Both the position numbers and the translations under genes were made by a program. A stretch of 64,000 nucleotides of DNA from Planctomycetes bacterium syqfu (lineage in GTDB: Bacteria; Planctomycetota; Phycisphaerae; Phycisphaerales; Phycisphaeraceae), in the NCBI GenBank assembly GCA_020974905.1, contig CP087563.1, positions 2,170,001 to 2,234,000 of the forward strand, given 5' to 3'. The notes beneath the pieces are model-generated. The model was not told where the DNA came from and ran no database searches. It worked only from the letters and a program-made list of their open reading frames with translations. This document shows positions 61,824 through 64,000 of the stretch, one piece after another. Position 1 is the first letter of the stretch; each line of letters opens with the position of its first letter.

Positions 61824-64000
61824 ATGCGATCAGTGCTAACACCATGTGCCAGCAGTGTCATCATTGGTTTGCTCTTGATTTTGACACACACATGCCTGGC
61901 CCAAACCCCCGCCGACGGCCTGACTGATGAACAGCGTAAACGAATGGCATACCACCTTGAGGGGATCGACCCCACGGTCCGCAATGCATACCTTGCGGCC
62001 GAGGTGATTGACTTGGTCCCCGATGGTTTTGAGCTTGTTCAAAAGAAGAACTATATCTACAACACCGACTATGCTGCGCAGCATTTCAGAAAAGGTGCTG
62101 CAGAATATCGCATCACGCTACGTCGGGAAAAGCCAGACAGCAAGACCGTCAAGGCTGCGGACCGATATGCAAAATGGTTCGCACCACAAGCAAACAATGT
62201 CGCCAAGTTCTATGACAAAAACATGGGACTTGGAAAAAACAGCGTCTGTCTTGCAACCAAGTTTCCCGGATCACGCTTGGTCGAAGCATATGCTGGTCGT
62301 TGGACTTTGAGTGTCAGACAGACCGGGATGATTGGCTCAAAGAAAGAGCTGACCAAGTACTTCATTCAAGCAGACGAAGTTGCTTACGATTCGGAAGACC
62401 AAGCTGTCAACGAATTGAAATCTGTTGCCAGTGCCATTTGGTCGCGTCTAAAAGTGATTGCACCTCAAACCCCGGCCCCAAAGCAAACACCATCAAAGAG
62501 GACGTCAAAGGCCAAACAGCCTTCCCCCGTGTCAAAGCTCCCCACAATAGTCCCTGCCAAGGTACCAGTCAATCAGTCTGTCAATCTCAGCCAACAGGAC
62601 CAGCAGTATCTGGACCTGATCAAGCAGATGGACGAACTCCTGCACCGCGTTGAACAACCGTTACAGGAGTCGCTTACTCAAGTTCGGTTACTCTCTGAAT
62701 CGCAAGACAAGATGCGTCAGCAGATGCGTGAACTGTCCAAACTACGATCATCGGTCAACGATGATGCACTCAAGAAAAAAATCCAGAATCGGATCAATAG
62801 CACAGCCCAAATCTTGCGCGAAACTGCTGTACAAATCCGCCATGTGATTGCTGATGCAAGAATGACTGCCCTTGAAGCCAAACGTGCCATCGACACTCTA
62901 TTCAACAGCAAAGGTTTCGGGGACCTGTACCTTGCAGCCAACACACGGCGAGAATTGATTGCGGCGCGTGTCCTGTTACTGGAAGCACAAATCGCCTTTA
63001 ATTCAGGTGATCTGGATGCAGCTCAACGTGCAGCAAGTTCCATGCGATCCAACTTCCGACTGCGTGGTCATGCCGACTACATCGACGGTATGTCACTGCT
63101 TCAGCAAGGCAAATCACTTGATGCACTGGCAGCATTCCGCAACGCACGCGAGTTCGGCAACCAGTCACCGGGCGCTAGTTTCAAAGCACTCGAGCGACGC
63201 ACCGAAATCCATGTCCTACGGACGCTCAAACGGCTGAGTGCTGAAACGTCCAAAGCGTTTGACGATGATTTATCAAACTGGATCAAGGATAAAGGCGAAC
63301 TCAACCAACCTCAGGACAAAACACAATTTCAATGGCTGGTCGCCCGTTTTCTCAAACGCCCCTGGTACGACACGATCAGCGGTGTCACCGGAACCGGCAT
63401 CGCCGAAGCCGATCAACGTGGCCGAGAAGTTGGGATCGTGGCTGACGACATGGCCGTCAATCAAGTCGGTCTCAACTTCATTATCGCACTGCGCGAGAAT
63501 ATGTCATTGAGTGAAATCCAAAAGCTCTCCACTAATCAACTGCGTAATGAAGCAGCCAAACGATGGGGACGCGATCTGCCTGATGATCAAATCAAACGTA
63601 TGCGTCATGCAATCCATCACGTATTTCAGATGCCAGAAGTCAAAGCCTTGGCCGATGGGACTGCGCATCTAAAACAATCCGCGTTTTCCGATGCACTTAC
63701 CCAACAGATTAAACTTCAGGATCGCTGGGCCACTGCCGCAGATGTCGCTGCCATGGGCGCAAGCATGATCGACAGTTGGACCGTCATAACAACGCTTGCC
63801 CCCTCAGCCAGAATGAGTTTTTCCGGAACCGGTCAACTCGTTCGTACAGCCGATGCCACTGAGCGATTCAAGAACACGGTGACACTTGGTGAATGGTTTG
63901 CCGCATCGCGTCCGGTGGAAGGAGCGCTACGCACACTCAATGAGACAAATGCAGGCCGAGTCGCGATTCGTACTGTAGCCAAGGTGCAGGACTTTGCGGA
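61824..64000 (+). CDS. Secreted protein of unknown function, 3' end cut by window edge
   Basis: An open frame from ATG 61824 (GGAGG upstream) to the right edge gives at least 725 residues. There is a signal peptide (VIIGLLLILTHTCLAQ, cleavage after about residue 26). Residues about 210-245 are Pro/Lys-rich. Residues about 260-340 have heptad-like patterns (LIKQMDELLHRVEQPL; ESQDKMRQQMRELSKL) suggesting a coiled coil. Residues about 355-440 resemble TPR helices (LIAARVLLLEAQIAFNSGDL; MSLLQQGKSLDALAAFRNA). I recognise no family. It may be a large periplasmic scaffold; the remainder lies outside the window. Confidence 0.8.
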   Translation, partial: MRSVLTPCASSVIIGLLLILTHTCLAQTPADGLTDEQRKRMAYHLEGIDPTVRNAYLAAEVIDLVPDGFELVQKKNYIYNTDYAAQHFRKGAAEYRITLRREKPDSKTVKAADRYAKWFAPQANNVAKFYDKNMGLGKNSVCLATKFPGSRLVEAYAGRWTLSVRQTGMIGSKKELTKYFIQADEVAYDSEDQAVNELKSVASAIWSRLKVIAPQTPAPKQTPSKRTSKAKQPSPVSKLPTIVPAKVPVNQSVNLSQQDQQYLDLIKQMDELLHRVEQPLQESLTQVRLLSESQDKMRQQMRELSKLRSSVNDDALKKKIQNRINSTAQILRETAVQIRHVIADARMTALEAKRAIDTLFNSKGFGDLYLAANTRRELIAARVLLLEAQIAFNSGDLDAAQRAASSMRSNFRLRGHADYIDGMSLLQQGKSLDALAAFRNAREFGNQSPGASFKALERRTEIHVLRTLKRLSAETSKAFDDDLSNWIKDKGELNQPQDKTQFQWLVARFLKRPWYDTISGVTGTGIAEADQRGREVGIVADDMAVNQVGLNFIIALRENMSLSEIQKLSTNQLRNEAAKRWGRDLPDDQIKRMRHAIHHVFQMPEVKALADGTAHLKQSAFSDALTQQIKLQDRWATAADVAAMGASMIDSWTVITTLAPSARMSFSGTGQLVRTADATERFKNTVTLGEWFAASRPVEGALRTLNETNAGRVAIRTVAKVQDFA

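Noticed and set aside
1-64000. CRISPR arrays, tRNA and rRNA genes
   Set aside because: No regularly spaced repeats, cloverleaf-like intergenic segments or conserved rRNA blocks were seen in any gene-free stretch.

Overview
The window (about 50% GC overall) looks like a chromosome segment of a polysaccharide-degrading planctomycete, probably Phycisphaerae-like; Lentisphaerota is the main alternative. The basis is family content: four short pseudopilins with a prepilin N-terminus, a sulfatase, many unrelated glycoside hydrolases, Gfo/Idh oxidoreductases, UroD-like proteins in a sugar operon, LacI and GntR regulators with sugar-binding domains, and PQQ-like beta-propellers. No tRNA, rRNA or CRISPR array was seen. 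Taxonomy is inference; no marker gene is present.

Layout. 1-3059 (-): most of a giant DUF4011-type SF1 helicase that runs off the left edge. 3338-9434 (-): sulfatase, GH43-like protein, GH-A glycosidase, pseudopilin and a LacI regulator behind a group of LacI-type operators. 9749-18851 (-): a nine-gene catabolic operon (SDR, ROK kinase, UroD-like protein, SIS isomerase, FAD oxidoreductase, phosphotriesterase-like hydrolase, TIM-barrel isomerase, two Gfo/Idh dehydrogenases) ending in a clear terminator, with a divergent GntR-type regulator at 18928.

20327-40670 (+) is the outstanding region: about 20 kb of one-strand genes in which almost every stop overlaps or touches the next start. It encodes a PQQ-like propeller, a ferredoxin-like protein, a radical SAM enzyme, a DUF116/polyprenyl-diphosphate-synthase fusion, a small alpha/alpha-toroid protein, a squalene-hopene-cyclase-like protein with an intact DxDD motif, further propellers, Tat-signal Fe-S proteins, a NapH-like membrane polyferredoxin, a 981-residue NuoE/NuoF/ferredoxin/NuoG-like fusion, and a LolD/FtsX-type ABC exporter. 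I read it as a membrane-linked NADH-to-Fe-S electron chain coupled to making, modifying and exporting a cyclised isoprenoid. I do not know it as a described system. Its distal part is clearly more AT-rich than the flanks, and a broken IS1595-type element follows it.

41431-61444: further carbohydrate loci, each with a regulator, a pseudopilin and secreted glycosidases: LacI + pseudopilin + CBM-like protein + 980-aa GH-A enzyme; alpha-L-fucosidase + two paralogous 349-aa GntR regulators + pseudopilin + 1340-aa GH2 enzyme; an isolated GT2 glycosyltransferase; and an AraR-like regulator + 761-aa glycosidase with a duplicated C-terminal module + pseudopilin. 61824-64000 (+): a secreted protein of unknown function running off the right edge.
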